Origin: Natronococcus roseus
GTDB lineage: Archaea; Halobacteriota; Halobacteria; Halobacteriales; Natrialbaceae
Reading direction: 5' to 3'
DNA: 64,000 nucleotides
Assembly: GCF_043677095.1 (NCBI RefSeq)
Contig: NZ_JBHLJR010000005.1
Coordinates: 186,001-250,000 of the forward strand
The position numbers and the translations under genes were made by a program. This document shows positions 1 through 7,616 of this stretch, piece by piece (the first letter of the stretch is position 1; each line of letters begins with the position of its first letter). Below the pieces are notes generated by a model. The model saw only the letters and a program-made list of their open reading frames with translations. It had not been told where the DNA came from and searched no databases.

Positions 1-1985
1 GCCGAGTGACGCCCGGCCCCGGGCGCGAGGGGCGCTGGCTCGAGCACCGGAGCAAGCCGATCGAGTCCGGTCGGTACGCCGGCGGTCGCGTCGAGCTGTA
101 CTACGATATCACCGATCGAAAGGAGTCACAGCGGGCGCGCCGCGAGAGCGAGCGGCGGTTCGAATCGCTGGTCACCGCAGTCGACGAGTACGCCATCTTC
201 ATGCTCGACCCCGAGGGACGGGTACGGAGCTGGAACGAGGGGGCGAAACGGATCAAGGGGTACGACGCGTCGGAGATCCGCGGCGAGCACTTCTCGGTAT
301 TCTACACCGACGCCGATCGAGCGGCCGACGTTCCGGCGCGGAACTTGAAACAGGCCAGGACGGAGGGGACCTCCGAGGACGAGGGCTGGCGCGTCCGCGC
401 GGACGGCTCGACGTTCTGGGCGAGCGTGACGCTCACGGCGATCAGAGAGGACGGCGAACTCCAGGGGTACGCGAAGGTCACCCGCGACATGACCGAGCGA
501 CGGGAGCGAGAGCAGCAGCTCCAGCGCGAGCGCGACCTAGTCGAGCGGATCCTCGAGACGAGCCCGGTCGGCATCGCGGTCGTCAACCCCGACGGGTCGA
601 CCAGCCGGGCGAACGAACGGATGGCCACCCTGCTCGACGTACCCCCGGCGGAAAGCGGGGAGTACACCGCGGGTCAACGGGACATGTACGACCGAGACGG
701 TCGGCTGCTGTCCGTCGAGGAACGACCCGCAAGCCGCGTCTTCGAAACGGGCGAGCCCGTGTACGATCGGGAGATCCGTCTGGACCGGGGCGACGGCGGA
801 CGGACGTGGCTCTCGATAAACGCCACGCCGATCGGCACCGACGAGGGACCGCCCGAGCAGGTCGTCGTCACCGCGACCGACATTACCGACCTCAAGGAGC
901 TGGCGGAGCGACGAAAGCGGGAACTCGAGGAGCGCGAGAAGGAGCTCACGGCCGTCAAGCTCGCCACGAATCTGCTCGAGACCGGCGACCGACCGGTCGA
1001 GGAGCTGCTCGAGGAGTTCGTCGCGCAACTCCCGCAGTCGTTCCGGTTCCCCGAGCGAACCGCCGCGCGGATCTCGTTCGGAAACCGGGAGGCCGTAACC
1101 GGAACGAACGAATCGTTCGAACGGATGATCACCTCCCGTGCGAGCACGGCCAACGGAACGCCGATCACGATCGACGTCGGGTTCACGGCCCCTCCGTCCG
1201 AGGAGGAGACGAACGCGTTTATCGACGAGGAACAGGAGCTGATCGACACGCTCGCGACGCTCGCGAAGTTTCACTTCGAGCGCCGGGAGTACATCGACGA
1301 GCTCCGGGCCGAAACCCGACGTCTGGAGCAGTTCGCCTACGCCGCCTCCCACGACCTTCAGGAGCCCCTTCGGATGGTCTCGAGCTACCTCCAGCTCATC
1401 GAACGGCGGTACGCGGACGACCTCGACGGGGACGGCCGGGAGTTCCTCGCCTTTGCCCTCGAGGGAGCCGAACGGATGCGCAACATGATCGACGGCCTGC
1501 TCGCCTACGCCCGGGTGAAGACGCGGGGCGATCCGCTGGAGCCGGTGGATCTCGACGCCGTCCTCGAGGACGTCCGATCGGATCTCGAGATGCGAATCGC
1601 GGCGACGAACGCCGAGGTCACCGCCGATCCCCTGCCGACCGTCGAGGGCGACGAGAGCCAGCTCCGACAGGTGTTCCAGAACCTGCTGGACAACGCGATC
1701 GAGTACAGCCACGGCCCGCCCCGAATCCACGTCTCGGCAGAACGACGCGGCTCACAGTGGGAGCTCTCGGTTCGCGACGAGGGGATCGGCATTCCGGCCG
1801 ACGAGCGCGAGCAGATCTTCGAGATGTTCCAGCGGCTGCACGGTCGCGGCGACCACGACGGTACCGGGATCGGACTCGCGCTCTGCGAACGGATCGTCGA
1901 GCGCCACGGCGGCGAGATCCGGGTGGAATCCGAACCCGGTGAGGGATCGACGTTTTCGTTCACCCTTCCGGCCGTCGGCGAGTGA
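1..1985 (+). CDS. PAS-domain sensor histidine kinase, 5' truncated by the window edge
   Basis: Signal-transduction kinase that would autophosphorylate on His and pass the phosphate to a response regulator not present here. The reading frame is open to base 1 and begins inside the tail of a PAS/PAC domain (the YYDITDRKE end), so the true start lies outside the window; the GTG at 6 is only the first in-frame start. Counting from it: PAS at about 45-165, a second PAS at about 175-300, a GAF-like stretch at about 310-430, the H-box (FAYAASHDLQEP, His449), then a HATPase domain with N-box FQNLLDNAIEYS near 562, DEGIGIP near 591 and GTGIGLAL. No membrane segment is visible, so it is probably a soluble sensor. 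The H-box is nearly identical to that of the kinase at 61508-62746. Stop TGA at 1983-1985. The PAS ligand is unknown. Confidence 0.9.
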   Translation, partial: RVTPGPGREGRWLEHRSKPIESGRYAGGRVELYYDITDRKESQRARRESERRFESLVTAVDEYAIFMLDPEGRVRSWNEGAKRIKGYDASEIRGEHFSVFYTDADRAADVPARNLKQARTEGTSEDEGWRVRADGSTFWASVTLTAIREDGELQGYAKVTRDMTERREREQQLQRERDLVERILETSPVGIAVVNPDGSTSRANERMATLLDVPPAESGEYTAGQRDMYDRDGRLLSVEERPASRVFETGEPVYDREIRLDRGDGGRTWLSINATPIGTDEGPPEQVVVTATDITDLKELAERRKRELEEREKELTAVKLATNLLETGDRPVEELLEEFVAQLPQSFRFPERTAARISFGNREAVTGTNESFERMITSRASTANGTPITIDVGFTAPPSEEETNAFIDEEQELIDTLATLAKFHFERREYIDELRAETRRLEQFAYAASHDLQEPLRMVSSYLQLIERRYADDLDGDGREFLAFALEGAERMRNMIDGLLAYARVKTRGDPLEPVDLDAVLEDVRSDLEMRIAATNAEVTADPLPTVEGDESQLRQVFQNLLDNAIEYSHGPPRIHVSAERRGSQWELSVRDEGIGIPADEREQIFEMFQRLHGRGDHDGTGIGLALCERIVERHGGEIRVESEPGEGSTFSFTLPAVGE

Positions 1986-1999
1986 TAGGGATTGCTGTA

Positions 2000-2064
2000 G
2001 CGGTTTACCGGCGCAACCACCGCTCGGGTCGCGGTTGCGCCGGAAACGACGTCCGGTAAACCGC
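2000..2064. repeat. two-part inverted repeat after the kinase gene
   Basis: GCGGTTTACCGG (2000-2011) is matched by CCGGTAAACCGC (2053-2064), a perfect 12-bp inverted pair. Inside it GGCGCAACC (2010-2018) pairs with GGTTGCGCC (2033-2041). Together they form a long stem with an internal bulge. It sits between the kinase stop codon and the mce start, so it may act as a 3' end or RNA-stability structure or as an operator. No poly-T tract follows, so it is not a standard archaeal terminator. Confidence 0.6.
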
Positions 2065-2122
2065 ACGAGATCGTCGCCGGAAGGACAACACTCAGGCCCC
2101 GCGGGCTCGAACCCGCCTCCCG

Positions 2123-2506
2123 ATGCACATCGACCACGCGGGGATCGCAACCGACGACGCCGCGGAGCTTGCGGCGCTGTACGGCGAGCTGTTCGGCCTC
2201 GAGACCGTTCACGAGGAGACGTTCGACGGGATGGAGGTCGTCTTCCTCGACTGCGGGAACGGCTACCTCGAGCTGCTCGAGCCCGTCGAGGAGGGGACGA
2301 TCGCCGACTACCTCGAGTCGAACGGACCGGGGATCCACCACCTCGCGCTCGCGACCGACGACATCGAGGCGGCGCTCGAGCGCGCCCGCGAGCACGACGT
2401 CGCCCTCGTCGACGAGCAGCCCCGTCCCGGCGCGTGGGGCCACACGGTCGCGTTCTTGCACCCGAAGGACACGGGCGGGATCCTGCTCGAATTCGTCGAG
2501 CACTGA
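2123..2506 (+). CDS. mce: methylmalonyl-CoA epimerase
   Basis: Interconverts (2R)- and (2S)-methylmalonyl-CoA between propionyl-CoA carboxylase and methylmalonyl-CoA mutase. The protein is a 127-residue vicinal-oxygen-chelate (glyoxalase) fold, the usual length for the family. Visible features are the N-terminal MHIDHAGIA strand with His5 as a likely metal ligand, a central GYLELLEP segment (Glu50), the GIHHLALATDD repeat start (His72/73), and the C-terminal LLEFVE with Glu123 as the expected last ligand and base. The ATG at 2123 directly begins the conserved strand, so the start is well set. No mutase gene is nearby. Confidence is high for the VOC epimerase family. Confidence 0.9.
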   Translation: MHIDHAGIATDDAAELAALYGELFGLETVHEETFDGMEVVFLDCGNGYLELLEPVEEGTIADYLESNGPGIHHLALATDDIEAALERAREHDVALVDEQPRPGAWGHTVAFLHPKDTGGILLEFVEH

Positions 2507-2630
2507 GTCGCCCGATCGTTCGGCACCTCGGAGAGCAGCGCCGAGCGCTCGAGCCGACGGCTGCTTCGAACGAGTCGGTGCGAAAAACGGGCGTCGTTAG
2601 GATCGGGGGTCGGGACGTTGTACCGCCGAG

Positions 2631-2777
2631 CTAGTACCCGAGCAACCGCAGGATAATTCCCAGCACGATCCCCGTGAGGCCGACGAGGATCCCCACGCCG
2701 GGGATGACGGGGATCGGCAGGAGGCCGATACCGAGCACGATCGCGAGTACGATGACGATCGTCGAGATTCTGACCAT
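2631..2777 (-). CDS. small hydrophobic membrane protein (48 aa)
   Basis: A short frame from ATG at 2777 to TAG at 2631. It starts MVRISTIVIVLAIVLGIGLL, continues with PIPVIPGVGILVGLTGIVLGIILRLLGY, and is almost wholly Ile/Leu/Val/Gly. This gives two short membrane-spanning stretches separated by a Pro-Gly turn. I do not recognise a named family; very short proteins of this type are common in haloarchaea. A frame without polar residues for about 45 codons, in a GC-rich genome whose random frames are Arg/Ser/Pro rich, argues that it is real. Function unknown. Confidence 0.6.
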   Translation of the reverse strand: MVRISTIVIVLAIVLGIGLLPIPVIPGVGILVGLTGIVLGIILRLLGY

Positions 2778-2876
2778 ACCGGTGATAGCTCGCGTTACCC
2801 GGTAGATGTTGGGCTTGCTATCTCGCCTGTAGCGCGCCCACCGCTCGGGAGTCGTATCGAATCCGTCCGTCGGCGA

Positions 2877-4406
2877 TCAGTGGTGAGCCATCTCGAACTC
2901 CTCGACTTCGACGCCCTCCTCCTCGGCGACGGCCTCGACCTCGGCGAGGGCCTCCTCGGTCATCTCCTCGCCGCCAGTGTTTGGCACCGTCGCGTGCTCG
3001 GCATGGTAGTGGTGGGCCAGCTCGAGCCCGTCCGCGCCGACCTCGTCGCGGGGCTCGTAGGTGTGTTTGATCTCCTCGAGGATCGTTCGGAACTCGAAGC
3101 GCTCGGGCGAGAGCTCGAACGTGTACGCGCCGGTCAGCGAGTCGCTGGCGAAGACGAAGTTCCTGGCCTCGTTGTACTCGATCGACCAGACGAACGGCGG
3201 ATGGACCGCATCGAGCATGTCGACGACGGGCCCGCTTCCGAGCTGGGGGATCAGATCCTCATCCTCGTGGGTCGGGTAGCTCTGGGCGTGAGTCGGGTTC
3301 CGCGGATCGGTAATGTCGGCGACCCAGACGCCCTCGTGGTAGCCGCCGTCAACCAGCAGCGTGATCCCGCCCGCACAGGGGACGACGTTGTGGAAGTGGG
3401 TCGTCCAGAAGAACGGTTCGTCCTCGCCCTGCTCTCTCGCGTTCGGCGAGTGAGTGAAGCCGATGTGGATCGGATCCTCGGGCGAGCCCTCGTCCCAGCC
3501 GATGTCGTAGACGTGCTTGCCGCCCGGAATCCCCGACCCGATCTCGTCGCCGACCACCGCGAGGTCGCGCTCGGGGTCGAAACTCGCCTGGTGGCAGCTC
3601 TGGAATCCCGGTTCGCCGATTTCCTCGTAGTCGGGCAACTCGGCGTAGTCGATCCGCGAGAGTTCCTCGGGCTCGTAGGGGTCGCTAACGTCGAAGATGA
3701 CGTAGCCGACGAAGTCGCCCCCGATGTAAGCGGCGTGGATGAGGTCCCGGTGGGGGTCGACCTCGAGGTCGTGACAGTAGCCGTCGGGGCCGAACTCCGA
3801 GAGGTGCTCGGGCTCGGTCGGATCGCTCACGTCGTAGATGAGGATGCCCGGTTCTTCGCCGTCCTTGTCGATCGGGTACAGAATGGGCTCCTCGGGGTGT
3901 TCCTCGAGCTTGTGGACGCCGGTTCGGGGCGTCTCGACGGTGGCGACGGTCTCGGGCTCCTCGACGGTTCCGACGTCGTAGCCGTAGTCGATCACCTGAA
4001 ATCCCATCTCGGCGTCGTCGACGTTGGGCTCGAGGGTCCGGTAGTAGAGCCCGTCGCGGGGGTCGAACTTCACGTCGTTCTGGCGGTTCGTGTTGGCCGA
4101 GGGGACCCGGTGGGCCTGCTCGGGGTTCTCCAGATCCGAGAGGTCGACGAGGAAACTCCCGCCCTCACCGTAGTAGCCGCCCATTACGGCGTACTTCCCA
4201 TCGTCGCGTACCGCGCCGTAGGTATATATTCCGGGCGGGTTCTCGAGGAAGTCGTGGCCGAGTCGCTCGAGGGTGCCCGGAACGCCGTTACCGTCGTCGT
4301 CCGTCGCTCCCTCGCCCCCGCTTACCGTTCCGGTTCCGACCCCGCCGGCCGCGACGGCCGCGACCCCGCTGTACTTCAGGACGTCCCGCCGTGAACTGTC
4401 GAACAT
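2877..4406 (-). CDS. Tat-exported LVIVD-repeat (beta-propeller) protein
   Basis: A secreted 509-residue protein. The N-terminus is a twin-arginine signal (SSRRDVLKYSG, Arg6-Arg7) followed by an Ala/Gly-rich h-region. No lipobox Cys is present, so it should be released rather than lipid-anchored. The mature part has repeated blocks such as ILIYDVSDPTEPEHLSEFG, YVIFDVSDPYEPEELSRID and VWVADITDPRNPTHAQSYP, which are LVIVD-type repeats expected to form a beta-propeller. Many His residues (HCHD-like and HFHN segments, C-terminal HHYHAEHA and MAHH) could bind metal; this is inference. Some selenium-binding-like proteins share the fold. The start ATG at 4406 has an AT-rich promoter about 27 bp upstream. 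Substrate unknown. Confidence 0.75.
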   Translation of the reverse strand: MFDSSRRDVLKYSGVAAVAAGGVGTGTVSGGEGATDDDGNGVPGTLERLGHDFLENPPGIYTYGAVRDDGKYAVMGGYYGEGGSFLVDLSDLENPEQAHRVPSANTNRQNDVKFDPRDGLYYRTLEPNVDDAEMGFQVIDYGYDVGTVEEPETVATVETPRTGVHKLEEHPEEPILYPIDKDGEEPGILIYDVSDPTEPEHLSEFGPDGYCHDLEVDPHRDLIHAAYIGGDFVGYVIFDVSDPYEPEELSRIDYAELPDYEEIGEPGFQSCHQASFDPERDLAVVGDEIGSGIPGGKHVYDIGWDEGSPEDPIHIGFTHSPNAREQGEDEPFFWTTHFHNVVPCAGGITLLVDGGYHEGVWVADITDPRNPTHAQSYPTHEDEDLIPQLGSGPVVDMLDAVHPPFVWSIEYNEARNFVFASDSLTGAYTFELSPERFEFRTILEEIKHTYEPRDEVGADGLELAHHYHAEHATVPNTGGEEMTEEALAEVEAVAEEEGVEVEEFEMAHH

Positions 4407-4629
4407 GCCGGTTGGACCAATCGACTAAACTGTATTATCGTTAGTTACGATCTTCACGGATTGAGGCGTTCACAAAGTTATATTATTCCGTTGTCACCTA
4501 GATGGAAGGGCAAACGAGACTACCGACGACCGCTCCGGTCGCGTCCGCCTCCCTCTGAGACAGGGGACGGGGGTAGCCCACGAGGAGCGACGGACGACAA
4601 AACTTTTGCGACCGCGACGAGGTGTGAAG
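4407..4629. promoter_or_regulatory. divergent promoter region
   Basis: This 223-bp non-coding gap separates the LVIVD protein from the metallophosphoesterase. On the minus strand an AT-rich box (complement of ctgtattatcg, 4430-4440) lies about 27 bp before ATG 4406. On the plus strand acaaaactttt (about 4597-4607) lies about 27 bp before ATG 4630, consistent with leaderless transcription. A further AT-rich stretch, aaagttatattattccg (about 4476-4492), has no assigned gene. Confidence 0.45.
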
Positions 4630-5967
4630 ATGATGGCCACCGAGACCGGTGATCGGGTCTACTACGTGATCAGCGACCTCCACATCGGCGGCGACGAACA
4701 GCTCGAGGACGTCGAGTTTCTCGACGAACTGCTCGAGTTCCTCGAGCGACTCGAGGAGACCGACGAGAACGCCGAGCTGATCATCAACGGCGACGCGTTC
4801 GGGCTCTGGGAGTTTACGACCGTCGAGGGGATCGAGAAGTTCGAGGTGCTCGAGCGCACCTATCCGACGCTGTTCGAACAGTTCCGGGCGACCGGCGAGA
4901 ACGTGCCGATCACGCTGTTGCCGGGCAACCACGACCACGAGCTGGCAGCCTACGACGAGTACGTCGAGCGTTTCGCCGAGTACAACGTCGAGCTTGTCCA
5001 GGACCGATGGATCAGCCGGGAGATCGGCGACCAGGCGATCCACTTCGAGCACGGCCACCAGCACGACGCCAACAACCGGATCGAGGACTGGGGCAACCCC
5101 CACGCGACGCCGCTCGGCTACTACTACAACACCCTCGTCACGAGCCGAGCGGGCCAGCTCTCCGATCGGGGACGGTACAACTGGATGAAAGACGTCCAGG
5201 CGGTGACCCCGACCGAACGGATGCCCGTCTGGCTCCTCTCGAAGTACTTCTATCGGGAGATGAACCCGCTGTTGCGGTACTCGATGTTCCCGTTCCTGTT
5301 ACTGTTCAACATCAGCGTCATCCTCGCGGTGCTCGCGGGGCTCGATCTCGCGGGGATCTGGTCGATGCCCGTCGACCGAACCGAAGCCTTCCTCGGCCAG
5401 TTCGGTGCTGCCGGGACGGCGGCCTGGTTCTTTCTCGCGTTAAACGTCACCGTCGGCGGGCTGCTGACGCTCGTCGGGATCCCGCTGTACTTCATTCGCC
5501 GGGATATCCGGAAGACCGTCGACCGCTTCGGGGTCTTCGAGACCGAACTCACCGTCGATCCCCAGCGGCCCTACGAGAGCGCTGCCCGGGAGATCTTCTC
5601 CGAGCAGCCGGGAACGACGATCTTCTGCTACGGGCACACCCACCGACCGGGCGTCCGCGAGGTCGACGGCGGACTGCTGGTCAACACCGGAACCTGGCTC
5701 AAGCGACTCCACCGCCGGGACGGAATCATCGGGCTCCTCCCGCCGGTGTTTTACCCGTCCTACCAGCTGCCGGCCGTCCGCATCTCGGCCGACTCCGAGG
5801 GCGTCGCCGTCGAGTACGAACGGATGACGAAACCGAGCCCGGCCTCCGAGGAGCTGACTCGCACCGAGCGGTTCTTTACGGTCGGCCGGGAACCCGAACC
5901 GGATCTGCCCGACCGACACGTCGTCGAACCGCCACGCGAGAAACAGGTCGCGGAAGCGACTGACTGA
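4630..5967 (+). CDS. calcineurin-like metallophosphoesterase with two membrane helices
   Basis: A predicted phosphoesterase of 445 residues. The full binuclear-metal motif series is present: SDLHIGGD (Asp16, His18), NGDAFGLW (Asp55), GNHDHE (Asn100, His101), HGHQHD and finally GHTHRPG (about 335-341). Between the HGHQHD and GHTHRPG blocks lie two clear hydrophobic helices at about 218-244 and 260-288, so the catalytic fold is interrupted by a membrane hairpin. I chose ATG 4630 over a TTG at 4606 because the upstream AT-rich box sits at the leaderless distance and because the phosphoesterase strand starts at once. A close relative is the UDP-2,3-diacylglucosamine hydrolase-like branch, but the substrate in an archaeon is unknown. 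It ends 3 bp before the convergent transporter stop. Confidence 0.85.
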   Translation: MMATETGDRVYYVISDLHIGGDEQLEDVEFLDELLEFLERLEETDENAELIINGDAFGLWEFTTVEGIEKFEVLERTYPTLFEQFRATGENVPITLLPGNHDHELAAYDEYVERFAEYNVELVQDRWISREIGDQAIHFEHGHQHDANNRIEDWGNPHATPLGYYYNTLVTSRAGQLSDRGRYNWMKDVQAVTPTERMPVWLLSKYFYREMNPLLRYSMFPFLLLFNISVILAVLAGLDLAGIWSMPVDRTEAFLGQFGAAGTAAWFFLALNVTVGGLLTLVGIPLYFIRRDIRKTVDRFGVFETELTVDPQRPYESAAREIFSEQPGTTIFCYGHTHRPGVREVDGGLLVNTGTWLKRLHRRDGIIGLLPPVFYPSYQLPAVRISADSEGVAVEYERMTKPSPASEELTRTERFFTVGREPEPDLPDRHVVEPPREKQVAEATD

Positions 5968-5970
5968 TCG

Positions 5971-7436
5971 TCAGTCCGCGCTCTCAGTCGGTCGACCGTG
6001 GTTCCCGGAGTGGGAACGGCGAGCCAGGAGGACGAACGGAACTACCGTCGCCAGCGTCACGACCAGCAGTAGCTCCGTCCCCATGGAGAGCCCGACCAGG
6101 ATCGAGACGTCGGCGTAGAACGTAAAGAGTAGAAACGCCGGGAAGACGGTCCCGATCGCGTACCGCAGGGAACCACGAGCGGGCTCGAGATCGGCCCCGC
6201 ACCGTTACGGAGCTCCTCGACCGCTTCCGGTCCGAGGACCCAGGCGGTGTAGACCATGAACCCGGTCAGCCCGAGCACCAGGAGCAGATCGACGAGGTGG
6301 TCAGCGAACAGCGTAAACACGACCGGACTGAACGCGTTTACGCCGCCGGTGACCGCGACCAGGGCGAACAGTCCGCGAGTCGCGGTCGAGCGCTCGAGGT
6401 CGAACTCGTCGACCAGGAACGAAACCGGGATCTCGAGCATGCTGATCAGGCTGGTCAGCGCCGCGAGCAACACGACGAGGAAGAAGATCAGGCCGAGAAT
6501 CCGCCCGCCGGGAAGGCTCGCGAACGCACCGGCCATGCCGACGAACAGGGCGCCGGGACCGCCCTCGGTCGGCCCGGCGGCGAAGGAAAACAGCAGCGGA
6601 AAGAGCACGAGTCCGGCCAGCACGCCGATACCGAGGTTGAGGACGGCGATGGCCGAGGCGTCGAGCGGCAGCGATCGGTCGTCGTCGACGTAGGATGCGT
6701 AGGTGATCATCGTCCCGCCGCCGATCGAGAGGGTAAACAGCGCCTGGCCGGCGGCCGATCCGAGCACCGACAGGAAGTTCTCCGCAGGGTAGGCTCCGTC
6801 GAACCCGAGGTAGAACTCGTACCCCGCCGCGGCGCCGGGCTGGCGGGCCGCCCAGACGGCCAAAGCGATCAGCAGGACGACGACGCCGGGCATCATCAGC
6901 TTCGTCGTCGCCTCGATGCCGCGTCTGATACCCGCGGTGACGATCAGCGCGGTGGCCGCGAGGACGGCGAGCTGGTAGGCGAACGCCTCGGCCCCGTAGC
7001 TGATCGTCTCGAAGTGGGCCCCGGGATCGGCGAAGTACGCCCCGGTCGCGCTCTCGAGGAAGTACCGGAGGATCCACCCGCCGACGACGCTGTAGAACGA
7101 CATTAGCAGGATCGCGGTGACGACACAGAGCACGCCGAGCGCCGTCCAGGCCCGCGATCCCGCGAGCGATCTAAACGCCCCGACCGGGTTCCGGTTCGAG
7201 CGCCGGCCGATCACGAACGCGGCCAGTAGCCCGGGAACGCCGACGAAAAGGACGATGAGCAGGTACAACAGCAGAAAGGCGCTCCCACCGTTCTCGGCGG
7301 TCACCCACGGGAACCGCCAGATGTTCCCCAGTCCGATCGCGCTCCCGACTGCGGCCAGGATGAACCCGGCCCGGCTCGCCCAACTCTCTCGTGGCATTCT
7401 GTCTCGGGCGAGCGGATCGCCGCGCATAAGACTCAT
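5971..7436 (-). CDS. SNF-type Na+-dependent transporter, frameshifted near the C-terminus
   Basis: A sodium:neurotransmitter-symporter family protein. The hallmark N-terminus SWASRAGFILAAVGSAIGLG is followed by NIWRFPWVTAENGGSAFLLLY, then about eleven membrane helices. The uninterrupted frame ends at 6057 with an implausible Arg/Ser-rich tail (SSRRFYSLRSTPTSRS). One base lost around 6195-6207, in the run read on the minus strand as GGGGCCGATC, explains this. Restoring one G gives AGPDLEPARGSLRYAIG and the missing last helix (VFPAFLLFTFYADVSILVGL and LLLVVTLATVVPFVLLA), ending at TGA 5971-5973. Whether the shift is real or a sequencing error cannot be told here. ATG 7436 is used because an AT-rich box precedes it by about 27 bp; ATG 7427 or 7397 are alternatives, the last matching the usual family start. 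The amino-acid substrate is unknown. Confidence 0.8.
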
Positions 7437-7616
7437 AGTTAAGTTGAAATGAACTATCGTAACGATTCCTCGGAAACCGACACTCGCGACGGATCCGTCC
7501 GACCGTCAGCTTTCCCGGGGCTCGTCCGTCGGTTCGGAGCAGTACGTTCTCCTTTCCTTATCATTGCTAACTATTATCGAGAGGTTCGTCGAACGTACTC
7601 GACGGAGTGACAGTAC

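Noticed and set aside
2090..2115. tRNA-like T-arm string (ggctcgaacccgcc)
   Set aside because: No acceptor, D or anticodon stems can be drawn around it; chance match. No tRNA was found anywhere in the window.
4461..4652. Short frame in the gap before the metallophosphoesterase
   Set aside because: Arg/Ser/Pro-rich, no domain, and it overlaps the promoter and start of the real gene.
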